From positions 1-57,510 of the forward strand of contig NZ_RAWG01000016.1 in the NCBI RefSeq assembly GCF_003611735.1: a DNA stretch of 57,510 nt, in the 5' to 3' direction. Each line of letters opens with the position of its first letter. Within the stretch, counting starts at the first letter, position 1. The DNA comes from Corallococcus sicarius (GTDB lineage Bacteria; Myxococcota; Myxococcia; Myxococcales; Myxococcaceae). Position numbers and translations under genes: made by a program. The notes under the pieces are model-generated. The model was not told where the DNA came from and ran no database searches. It saw only the letters and a list, made by a program, of their open reading frames with translations. Positions 15,730-23,478 of this stretch are shown in pieces.

Positions 15730-17000
15730 GGCGCGAGCACCTCCGCCCGCAGGCCGAAGCCCGAGGACGCCCACCCGGCGACGCGCTCCGTGAAGTCGCG
15801 CAACTCCTCGCGCGTCCAGAGGCCCTCGAAGGCCGCCGTGTTGATGTTGAGCGTGTCCGCGAACGCCAGGCCCGTGGCGCCCCAGGTGGCCGTGTGGCTG
15901 CGCATGGAGCGGATGCGCAGCGGCGCCTCCGTGAAGTGCTTGTCCATCCGTCCCAGGTAGGTGACGACGAGCGTGTTCGTCCGGGGCTCGGCGATGAGCC
16001 CGGGACGCGCGTTCTTGCGCAGCACCCGCGCCGGTGCGAGCCGGGCCACCGCCATGCACTCCAGCGCCGTCGTCCAGTGCACGCCCTCATCGAGCACCCG
16101 CTGCACCTCGGAGCGGAGGAGGCGGGCCAGCTCGCGCGGGGCCTCCAGCCGGGCGCGGACCTCCTTCAGGGAGATTTCAATCGGCACCGTGGAGCAGCCA
16201 TTGCCCAGCGTCCGCCCGAGCCCCAGCATCCGCCGCAGGTCCACCGGCATGCGCAGGCGGATGAGTCCGTCCGCCGGGGACTCTCGCAGCGCCACGCCCG
16301 CGAGCAGCGCGGAGAAGAAGACCTCCGACGCCTGGAGGTCCGTGGCGCCCTGGGGAAGCGTGAGCCGCGCCGTGGCCGATAGCGCGTGTCCGGCGGTGTC
16401 CCCACTTCGGCGCAGCCCCATTCCCCGCTGCGCCAGGAGCCGCCGGCGCGGACTCGTGAGCCCCAGCACCACGCCCGGCTGGCGCAGCGCCGCGAGCAGC
16501 ACCTTGCCATCCGTGAGCGTCGAGGGCTCCAGCGGGCGCGACTCCGACCCGCGTCCCACGCAGAGCAACCACAGCCGCTCCAGCAGGTGCGCCAGCGCCT
16601 TCGCGTCCCCGATGGCGTGGTGCAACTGGATGCCCAGCAGCCAGGGCCCCTGGGCCGCGTCCACCATGGGATGCAAGTGCAGCCGCAGCGGCACGTCGCG
16701 CGTGAGGTCCACCCGCGTGTTGATGATTCGCGCCACGGCGTCGGGCTCGGACAGGGGCTCCGCGCCTTCCACCAGGGCCGCGTCCACCTGCGCGTCCCCG
16801 CGCACGGCGGGCACCCATGCGCGGCGCGCGTCGTTCCAGGCCACGTTGAGGCGCTCGCTCTCCCGCACCAGCGCGCGCAGCCCCCGGCGCAGGAGCGCCA
16901 CGTCGGGCCTGTCCTCCAGCCGCAGCAGCACCGTGGCCCAGAGGGTGGCGACCTCGCCGTCCAGCCGCGCCATCAGCGTGTCTACGAAGTTCGCGCGCAT
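15726..17000 (-). CDS. condensation-domain / acyltransferase-like protein
   Basis: 424 residues from ATG 17000, chosen because GGAGGGA lies three bases before it; an upstream ATG at 17012 is weaker. LGIQLHHAIGDAKALAHLLE near residue 130 is the HHxxxD catalytic motif of the condensation/wax-ester-synthase/phthiocerol-acyltransferase superfamily. A late DTLNINTAAFEG resembles the DFGWG-region strand. A stand-alone protein of this size usually joins an acyl donor to an alcohol or amine. With desaturase and oxidase neighbours it may build an ester or amide lipid. Confidence 0.75.
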   Translation of the reverse strand: MRANFVDTLMARLDGEVATLWATVLLRLEDRPDVALLRRGLRALVRESERLNVAWNDARRAWVPAVRGDAQVDAALVEGAEPLSEPDAVARIINTRVDLTRDVPLRLHLHPMVDAAQGPWLLGIQLHHAIGDAKALAHLLERLWLLCVGRGSESRPLEPSTLTDGKVLLAALRQPGVVLGLTSPRRRLLAQRGMGLRRSGDTAGHALSATARLTLPQGATDLQASEVFFSALLAGVALRESPADGLIRLRMPVDLRRMLGLGRTLGNGCSTVPIEISLKEVRARLEAPRELARLLRSEVQRVLDEGVHWTTALECMAVARLAPARVLRKNARPGLIAEPRTNTLVVTYLGRMDKHFTEAPLRIRSMRSHTATWGATGLAFADTLNINTAAFEGLWTREELRDFTERVAGWASSGFGLRAEVLAP

Positions 17001-18124
17001 CGCTCCCTCCATCCCGCGAAGAGTTCCCGGGCCCGCGCACCGTCCAGCCGGGCGCGGCTCACGGCTTCGCAGGCGGCCCTCGGGTCCGCCACGTATTGGA
17101 AGACGAGTTCATCCGGCTCGTGCTGGTGGAGGCGGATGCCCGTCGGAAGAAAGCCGGCCGCGAGGAGCACCGGCGTCCCCTCGGCCACCCGCTGGGGCTC
17201 GCCCATGGGCAGGTGGATGAGGTCCACGCGCGCCCGCTCCGACGTGAGCGCCGGGGTGCCCTCCGCGCTGAATCCCACGAGGCCCCGCCGCTCCAGACGC
17301 AGCGACGCGTTCCAGTCGAGCGGACGCAGCACGGCGCCCTCCCTCCATGCCCGGCGCTCCAGCGGCGTGAAGGCCACCGACTCCGCGAGCCCCACCCCGG
17401 CCAGGATGGACGCGAGCCACTCCCCCCACGGGCCCTCGGGCAGGTAGCGCCGGCGTGGCGGCGGGGGCGCGAGCACCGTCGTCATCGCCAGTGCCTGCAT
17501 GGGCACGCCCGATCCCTCCTCCACGCCCATCACCGTCTCGCCCCGCGTGTAGTTGACGACGAGGCCCATGGGCATTGCCCGCATGAAGCGCGAGGCGTAG
17601 CGCTGCGCCATGACGTGCAGCGTGGAGGTGTTCTGGTGCAGGAAGCCCACCTGGCGCCCGAGCCGCTCCAGCAGCGAGCCCCACAGCGCCTCGTGCTCGG
17701 CGCGGCCCATGAGGGTGCGGCGGCTCGGCAGCGCCACGGAGAGCCCCGAGTCCAGCGAGTCCCGCCCCGGCTTGCTCCACAGGCCCGTGTGCCACAGCAG
17801 CGCCCCCCGCGCGTCGAACTCGCCGAAGCTCAGCAGCGCCCCGTCCCTCCAGAGCCGCACGGCGCCGCCGGGCTCGTAGAGGAACGGGTAGGAATACGTC
17901 TGCGCGTAGCGCGCGTGAAGCAGCTCGCGGAAGGCCGGCTCATCGGGCTCGGCCAGCCAGCGCGTGTGCTCGCTGGGGTTGGCGGCGCGAAGGTCGTCCA
18001 TCAGGGAAACAGCTCGGTCCCGGCCCATGTGCGCCAGCAATGCATCCTTGAGGCCAGCCGGGAAGGCCCCGCTCCCGCCCGGACGCAACCTCGCTCGCCC
18101 AGCCCCTCGTGCAGCGCCTGACAC
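16982..18124 (-). CDS. unknown protein, first gene of lipid-type operon
   Basis: 380 residues from GTG 18124; the start is uncertain and Met 18031 is an alternative. I do not recognise the family. It is soluble and mixed alpha/beta, with aromatic-rich stretches such as YAQTYSYPFLYEPGG and HTGLWSKPGRDSLDSG and an RGETVMGVEEGSG segment. It overlaps the condensation-like gene by 19 bases, so the two are probably translated together and act in the same pathway. The 380-residue size could suit an acyltransferase, but I see no motif proving it. Confidence 0.6.
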   Translation of the reverse strand: MSGAARGAGRARLRPGGSGAFPAGLKDALLAHMGRDRAVSLMDDLRAANPSEHTRWLAEPDEPAFRELLHARYAQTYSYPFLYEPGGAVRLWRDGALLSFGEFDARGALLWHTGLWSKPGRDSLDSGLSVALPSRRTLMGRAEHEALWGSLLERLGRQVGFLHQNTSTLHVMAQRYASRFMRAMPMGLVVNYTRGETVMGVEEGSGVPMQALAMTTVLAPPPPRRRYLPEGPWGEWLASILAGVGLAESVAFTPLERRAWREGAVLRPLDWNASLRLERRGLVGFSAEGTPALTSERARVDLIHLPMGEPQRVAEGTPVLLAAGFLPTGIRLHQHEPDELVFQYVADPRAACEAVSRARLDGARARELFAGWRERCARTS

Positions 18125-18130
18125 ACGGGT

Positions 18131-18661
18131 GTGAAGCCCCCTGCACAGCCGAGGCGCATCACAACCCGGCGTCAGTCCACTCGCGGTGTCCTCTCCTTCA
18201 TCCGCTCCTTCCTGGCCGCTGCCTCAAGCCCCGCGCTCGCGGGGCAGGCCTGGCAGCCCCCAGCGCCGCCTGTGCCCGTGGACCCGACGGGCCGTGCCAG
18301 TTGCGAGCCTGTTCCAGTGCCGCACGCGGGCGAGGACGACCCGCATGATGAATGCGCCGACACGTTCCCGCCCAACCGTTACCCTGGAATGGACGTGTTC
18401 GTGGGCGGCGTGCGCTTCGATGCGCTGCAAGTCGGTGTGCCCAGACTGTGGGAGATCAAGACCCATCAATTCGACTTGTACAATGACTTTGTCCAGAACC
18501 GGGAGATCGAGAAAGAAATTGAACAGCTGGACAAGAAACGAAAAGCTGCGGCGGCATGCGGACATGGCTTTGTCGTTGGGCTAAGCACTCAAGTGCACAA
18601 AGATGCGCTGGCCCAAGTGGATCAGCCCCTGAATGTTGTCATTACGGGATGCAAGCGATGA
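18131..18661 (+). CDS. DUF6310-type nuclease-like protein, N-terminally short (candidate toxin)
   Basis: 176 residues from GTG 18131. The start lies only 6 bases from the divergent gene, so the N-terminus may be eroded. The conserved part begins at CEPVPVPHAGEDDPHDECAD and runs through DVFVGGVRFDALQVGV, LWEIKTHQFD and ACGHGFVVGLST. WEIKT (Glu108, Lys110) after FDALQ resembles the ExK of PD-(D/E)XK nucleases, and a basic and acidic helix follows. Full-length myxobacterial relatives carry a long N-terminal region missing here. The next gene, overlapping by ATGA, is its usual DUF5953 partner. Confidence 0.7.
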   Translation: MKPPAQPRRITTRRQSTRGVLSFIRSFLAAASSPALAGQAWQPPAPPVPVDPTGRASCEPVPVPHAGEDDPHDECADTFPPNRYPGMDVFVGGVRFDALQVGVPRLWEIKTHQFDLYNDFVQNREIEKEIEQLDKKRKAAAACGHGFVVGLSTQVHKDALAQVDQPLNVVITGCKR

Positions 18662-19413
18662 CCAAGAAAGAAAGACTCGCCTTCATCGTCTACGCGCCTG
18701 CGCTTGCGGGCAAAGACCGCCGCGCAATTGATAGCGTTCATGGGATGGAGAAGGCGCTTCCCGGGTTGCGCCTGGAGTGGCAGATCTCCAAAAGCGGGCG
18801 CCCTATCGCATTGCCGCAGCGTGACGCATGGATCATGGATAACATTGACGACGGAGGATTCCCGCTCGTATGCAACGGGGACGAAAATTACCCCGTGACC
18901 GTCTGGGGAAGGGAGAACTCGGGACTCTTCAGCGCAGGCGGTCAGGACCAGTTTGAGGTGCACGCGAAACTGCCCCTGGACGGACCTGTGATCGCGTCAG
19001 CGGCGGCTGTACTTGAGGGAGTGGCGGAAGGAGCTCGTGCGCAATGGGGCCGAGCGACGCCCTACGCTGCTGCGGTGGACATCGCGTATCAGACTGCCCC
19101 CACGCCGGAAGGGCCGCCATCCCCACGCCGGGGATTGCCCGCCCTGAAGCTCTTCAAGCACATCCGCGCGCCTGAGATTCCCTATTACCTTGGGTGGCTG
19201 AATTACTGGTCGGCCGCTACCGCGAAGGCCATCGGATTCCCAGACCCGGCGCGTGATGCGGACCTGCTCTCACGTTCGCGGCGCACGGCATCGGGCGGCT
19301 GGGTCGTGCAGCTCACGGATGCCCCCCTCGACCTGGACGACCCCGCACACCTGGACGCGCTGCTGCGGGCCTACGAGCGCTTCCCGGAGATCGGCGGGCG
19401 GTCACCAGGTTGA
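18658..19413 (+). CDS. DUF5953-family protein (candidate immunity partner)
   Basis: 251 residues, ATG overlapping the DUF6310 stop. RLAFIVYAPALAGKDRRAID, HGMEKALPGLRLEWQISK, PLVCNGDENYPVTVWG, PYYLGWLNYWSAATAKAIGF and VQLTDAPLDLDDPAHLDALL are features I associate with the myxobacterial DUF5953 family. It is cytoplasmic, without signal or membrane segments. The function is not established. Tight coupling to the nuclease-like gene suggests that it neutralises it; the local DNA is slightly AT-richer than the neighbours. Confidence 0.72.
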   Translation: MTKKERLAFIVYAPALAGKDRRAIDSVHGMEKALPGLRLEWQISKSGRPIALPQRDAWIMDNIDDGGFPLVCNGDENYPVTVWGRENSGLFSAGGQDQFEVHAKLPLDGPVIASAAAVLEGVAEGARAQWGRATPYAAAVDIAYQTAPTPEGPPSPRRGLPALKLFKHIRAPEIPYYLGWLNYWSAATAKAIGFPDPARDADLLSRSRRTASGGWVVQLTDAPLDLDDPAHLDALLRAYERFPEIGGRSPG

Positions 19414-19631
19414 TGCCTGTCCGCCTCAGGCGGTGAATGCTTGCAGGACTGGAAAGACTTCGGAGTAAAGCGAGCAGCCCGCAGATTGGTTTGCATTGAT
19501 TTCCATTGTGGCGGCTCCCTTGATTCGACCGGAACCTGACCGTTCCGTCCGGCAAGGGCCTGCCCGCTGACGCACCCGTTCGCGGATGGGCGCATTGTCG
19601 TTTCCCACTCCTTCCATGGATGCGGCCTCAC

Positions 19632-21533
19632 ATGCGAACCCTGAAACGCTTTCCTCGTCTTGCACTCGCAGGCCTCCTGGCCTTCCAAACGTCCTGCCAG
19701 GGATTGGATGAAGATGTCGTCATCTCCAACCTCCAGGTGGTGAGCACCGACCCGGCCCACGTGCCCACGTTCGCCAATGGGAACTTCGGCCAGCTCCGCC
19801 TGGGCGCGGAGAAGCGCACCGAGGAGGCGGAAGTCAGGGCCCTGCGCCCCACCCTCGCCGCGCTGGAGAAGGTGTTCCGCGTGGACCCCACCGAGCTTTC
19901 CTTCAAGCAGGTGGTGGCGGACAACATCGGCGACCGGCACTTCGTCTATGAGCAGCGCAAGAACGGCATCGAGGTCGTGGGCGGCGTGCTCGTCCTCCAC
20001 ACGCGGAGCGACGTCGTCTACGCGGTTCACGGCAACGCGCGTGCTGACCTTCCCGCGCCGCGAGACGCCCGGCTCTCCGCCGATGACGCCATCACACTGG
20101 CGAAGAAGGACTCCGCCCACGTTGTTCAGCTCAGGGTCGAGGAGCTCCCGCGCCGGGCCTACTGGCCCTCGGGGGACACGCTGGACCTCGTGTACCGGGT
20201 GAACGTGATGGGCTTGAGCCAGGAGGGCGGGCCGGTGGATGACGAAGTGATTGTCAACGCCATGAGCGGGGCGATCGTCCAGCGGATCTCGAACATCCAT
20301 ACGCTCAAGAACCGGGAGGTGCACGACGCCCTCCACGCCACGAGCGCGGCGGGGCTCCCGGGGCCCACCATCCGGGCGGAGGGAGGCCCCCTGTCCTCCG
20401 ACGCCGTGGTCAATACCAACTACAACATGCTCGGCACCGTCTACGACTGCTACCAGAGCGTCTTCGGCCGGGACTCCTATGACAACGCGGGGGCCCCGCT
20501 CGTGAGCTCGGTCCACTATGGAAACAACTACGCGAACGCGGGCTGGCTGAACTCGAAGAAGCAGATGATCTATGGAGATGGCGACGGCGTGACGTTCGGC
20601 CCCATGACCGATGCGCTGGACGTGACGGCCCACGAAATCACCCATGGTCTCACTGCCGCCACGTCCACCCTGATGTATTACGGCGAGCCGGGCGCCCTGA
20701 ATGAGTCGATGTCCGACATCATGGGCAGTGTGTGCGAATGGTACCGGAACGGCCGGGTGGTGACCGCCAATACCTGGAAGTGCGCGGAGGACATCTATAC
20801 ACCCGGCACTCCCGGCGATGCCCTTCGCTACATGAACGACCCCAAGGCAGATGGTCAGTCGATTGACTACTTTGATTCAACCTTCAGCCAGTTCACCGAC
20901 GTCCATCTCAGCTCGGGGATCCCGAACCTGGCGTTCCACCTGCTGTCCGTGGGCGGGCGACACCCACGCAATCGCTCCACCATCACCGTGCCTGGAATCG
21001 GCATCGCCAAGGCGGCCCAGATCTTCCACCGGGCCAACACCGTGATGCTGCTCGGCAAGTACTTCACCCATTTCGCCGAAGCCAAGATCGCCACCGAGCA
21101 GGCCGCCGCGCAGCTCGGGTACAGCGCGAGTGACATCGCCGCCGTGACCGCCGCCTGGCAAGCCGTGGGCGTGGGGACGAACCAGCTCGTCGCCAACCAG
21201 GGCCTGACCCTCGGGCAGGGCGTTTCGTCCATTGACGGCCGGTTCACGCTCGTCCTGCAGGGCGACGGGAACCTCGTCCATTACCGGAACGGCTACTCCA
21301 GCCTGTGGACGGCAAACACGTGGGGCATGGGGGCGAAGTCAGCGTTCATGCAGTCCGACGGCAACTTCGCGGTCTATTCCACGACCGTCCCAACGGCTGG
21401 CTACGCGGTCTGGTCCAGCAACACCTATGGGCATCCGGGCGCCTTCCTCACCGTGCAGGATGACGGCAACGTCGTCATCTATGACAAGGATGGTGTCACC
21501 GCGCTCTGGCACACGGGCACCTACGGCTACTGA
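19632..21533 (+). CDS. M4 (thermolysin-like) metalloprotease lipoprotein with B-lectin tail
   Basis: 633 residues from ATG 19632 (19620 is also possible; neither has a clear ribosome site). A signal ends in the lipobox-like FQTSC (Cys22). An FTP/PepSY-type propeptide spans ~50-220. The protease has VTAHEITHGLT (zinc HExxH, ~333) and GALNESMSDIMG (third zinc ligand region). The C-terminal ~110 residues hold three bulb-lectin repeats: LQGDGNLVHY, MQSDGNFAVY and VQDDGNVVIY. Secreted proteases of this kind serve predation and development in myxobacteria. The lectin tail probably binds mannose-type sugars and would tether the protease to prey or matrix. Confidence 0.92.
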   Translation: MRTLKRFPRLALAGLLAFQTSCQGLDEDVVISNLQVVSTDPAHVPTFANGNFGQLRLGAEKRTEEAEVRALRPTLAALEKVFRVDPTELSFKQVVADNIGDRHFVYEQRKNGIEVVGGVLVLHTRSDVVYAVHGNARADLPAPRDARLSADDAITLAKKDSAHVVQLRVEELPRRAYWPSGDTLDLVYRVNVMGLSQEGGPVDDEVIVNAMSGAIVQRISNIHTLKNREVHDALHATSAAGLPGPTIRAEGGPLSSDAVVNTNYNMLGTVYDCYQSVFGRDSYDNAGAPLVSSVHYGNNYANAGWLNSKKQMIYGDGDGVTFGPMTDALDVTAHEITHGLTAATSTLMYYGEPGALNESMSDIMGSVCEWYRNGRVVTANTWKCAEDIYTPGTPGDALRYMNDPKADGQSIDYFDSTFSQFTDVHLSSGIPNLAFHLLSVGGRHPRNRSTITVPGIGIAKAAQIFHRANTVMLLGKYFTHFAEAKIATEQAAAQLGYSASDIAAVTAAWQAVGVGTNQLVANQGLTLGQGVSSIDGRFTLVLQGDGNLVHYRNGYSSLWTANTWGMGAKSAFMQSDGNFAVYSTTVPTAGYAVWSSNTYGHPGAFLTVQDDGNVVIYDKDGVTALWHTGTYGY

Positions 21534-21685
21534 CGCACTTGTTCACTCCCGTGCGTGGTTGTGTCTGATTGCGACCACACCCTCAGCCCCGGGAGCATCC
21601 CCGCCGTCCTTCTGTCCTGGCGCGAATGTCTCTTCGCGCCTGGGAACAACTGCTGATTCCCCTCCGGCTCCGTACCTGGAACGAC

Positions 21686-22888
21686 ATGAAAATCGTCTGT
21701 GTCGGCGGTGGGCCGGCGGGGCTGTACTTCTCCATCCTGGCGAAGCTGTCCCGGGAGAAGCACGACGTCACCGTCCTCGAACGCAACGCCCCGGGGGTGA
21801 CATATGGCTGGGGCGTCGTGTTCTGGAACGACCTGGTGGACGACCTCTACCGGAACGACCCGGTGAGCGCTCGGGAGATCGCGGAGGCCGCGGCCCGCTG
21901 GGACACGCAGGAGGTGTACCTCCGCGGCGAGCTGGCCACCCGCGTGGGCGGGGATGGCTTCAGCCTGGGACGCGACCGGCTGCTCGACATCCTCACCCGC
22001 CGGGCGGGGGGACTCGGGGTCGACATCCGCTACCAATGCGAGGTCCAGGACCTGTCCGCGTACGCGGATGCGGACCTCATCGTCGCCTGCGATGGCGTCA
22101 ACAGCGGCCTCCGCCTCCAGCACGCCCCCCACTTCCAGACCCAGGTCGAAGAGGGAACGAACAAGTACATCTGGCTGGGCACCGACAAGGTGTTCGACGC
22201 CTTCACGTTCGCGTTCGAGCAGCCACCCGCCGGGTGGATCTGGTTCCATGCCTACCGCTTCAACACGGAGACCAGCACCTGCATCATCGAGTGTCCGCAG
22301 GCGACCTGGGAGGCCCTGGGCTTCGGCAAGCTGGGGCCGGACGAAACGCTCCGGCGCCTGGAGGACATCTTCAAACGACGGCTGGCGGGCCATTCCCTGT
22401 TCAACCAGCTGCGCGGGCTGGGCAAGGCGCCGTGGCTGAACTTCAAACGCATCCGCAATGAGCGCTGGTACCACGACAACATCGCGCTCATGGGCGACGC
22501 CGCCCACACCACCCACTTCTCGATTGGCTCCGGCACGAAGCTGGCCATCCAGGACGCCATCGGGCTCGCGCGGCAGCTGCGCGAACACACCGACCTCCCC
22601 ACCGCGCTCAAGGCGTATGACGAAGAGCGGCGACAGGCCCTGCTCGCCATCCAGCTCGCGGCGCGCAGCAGCGCCGAGTGGTTCGAGAACGTCCCCAGCT
22701 ACGTGAACCAGAGCGCGCTCCAGTTCGCCCATACCCTGCTCAACCGCCGCGGCAGCTCGGCGTGGAGCTACCTGCTCCTCCTGGCCAGTCAGCAGTCGGT
22801 CCTGAGAGGAGTACTGCGCGGGCTCCACTCCTCCAGGAGGTGGGTGCGTTCACGCCAGCGCGGGAGCGACGGGGCCCGGCCGGCGTAG
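21686..22888 (+). CDS. FAD-dependent monooxygenase (VioD / salicylyl-CoA hydroxylase-like)
   Basis: 400 residues from ATG 21686. KIVCVGGGPAGLYFSILAK is the FAD site, TYGWGVVFWNDLVDDL follows as in VioD-like enzymes, NKYIWLGTDKVFDAFTFAF lies mid-protein, and IALMGDAAHTTHFSIGSGTK is the second FAD motif. This combination marks the subgroup containing tryptophan hydroxylase VioD and the monooxygenase part of salicylyl-/aminobenzoyl-CoA hydroxylases. It hydroxylates an aromatic substrate using NAD(P)H and O2. No pathway partner is adjacent, so the substrate is unknown. Confidence 0.85.
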   Translation: MKIVCVGGGPAGLYFSILAKLSREKHDVTVLERNAPGVTYGWGVVFWNDLVDDLYRNDPVSAREIAEAAARWDTQEVYLRGELATRVGGDGFSLGRDRLLDILTRRAGGLGVDIRYQCEVQDLSAYADADLIVACDGVNSGLRLQHAPHFQTQVEEGTNKYIWLGTDKVFDAFTFAFEQPPAGWIWFHAYRFNTETSTCIIECPQATWEALGFGKLGPDETLRRLEDIFKRRLAGHSLFNQLRGLGKAPWLNFKRIRNERWYHDNIALMGDAAHTTHFSIGSGTKLAIQDAIGLARQLREHTDLPTALKAYDEERRQALLAIQLAARSSAEWFENVPSYVNQSALQFAHTLLNRRGSSAWSYLLLLASQQSVLRGVLRGLHSSRRWVRSRQRGSDGARPA

Positions 22889-22894
22889 CCTGGA

Positions 22895-23380
22895 CTACCG
22901 GCCGTCCGCCGCCTGCTTCAGCGTGGCGAGGTCCAGCTTCACCATGTTCTGGACGGCCTGCATGACCCGGTTCGAGCGCTCCGGGTCCCTGGCATTCAAC
23001 AACTCCGGCAGCACCGTGGGGACGATCTGCCAGGACAGCCCGAAGCGGTCCTTGAGCCAGCCACACGCCACCGGCTTGCCTCCGCCCGCCGTGAGCTTGT
23101 TCCACAGGTCGTCGATCTCCTCCTGCGTGTCGCAGTTCACCGACAGCGAGATGGCCTCGGTGAAGGGGAACACCGGCCCACCGTTGAGCGCGGTGAACCG
23201 CTGCCCCGCGAGCTGGAAGTCACACGTCATGACCGACCCCTTCGGGCGCGGCCCCGCGTCTCCGTAGTACGTGAGGGCCAGGATCTTCGAGTCCTTGAAG
23301 ACGGACGTGTAGAAGCGCGCCGCCTCCTCTGCGTTGTCGTTGAACCACAAGAACGTGACGATCTTCTGGATGTCGGCCAT
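22895..23380 (-). CDS. VOC-family protein (PhnB-like glyoxalase fold)
   Basis: 161 residues from ATG 23380 behind AGGAGGTC. KIVTFLWFNDNAEEAARFYTS, GSVMTCDFQLAGQRFTALNGG and DRFGLSWQIVP are typical of the PhnB / 3-demethylubiquinone-methyltransferase-like branch of the vicinal-oxygen-chelate superfamily. It is cytoplasmic; such proteins are metalloenzymes or binding proteins of mostly unknown role. It converges on the monooxygenase gene with a 6-base gap. Confidence 0.9.
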   Translation of the reverse strand: MADIQKIVTFLWFNDNAEEAARFYTSVFKDSKILALTYYGDAGPRPKGSVMTCDFQLAGQRFTALNGGPVFPFTEAISLSVNCDTQEEIDDLWNKLTAGGGKPVACGWLKDRFGLSWQIVPTVLPELLNARDPERSNRVMQAVQNMVKLDLATLKQAADGR

Positions 23381-23478
23381 GGGAGACCTCCTGGGGAGAC
23401 GGGTCGCACGCACACCAGCCTGCCTCGGCCCAGGCGTCCAGTGGTCACCGATGCGATGGCCATGACATAAGACAGACC

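Noticed and set aside
19371-20645. 424-codon minus-strand frame opposite the protease
   Set aside because: No family features, and it runs through the HExxH coding region; a compositional shadow.
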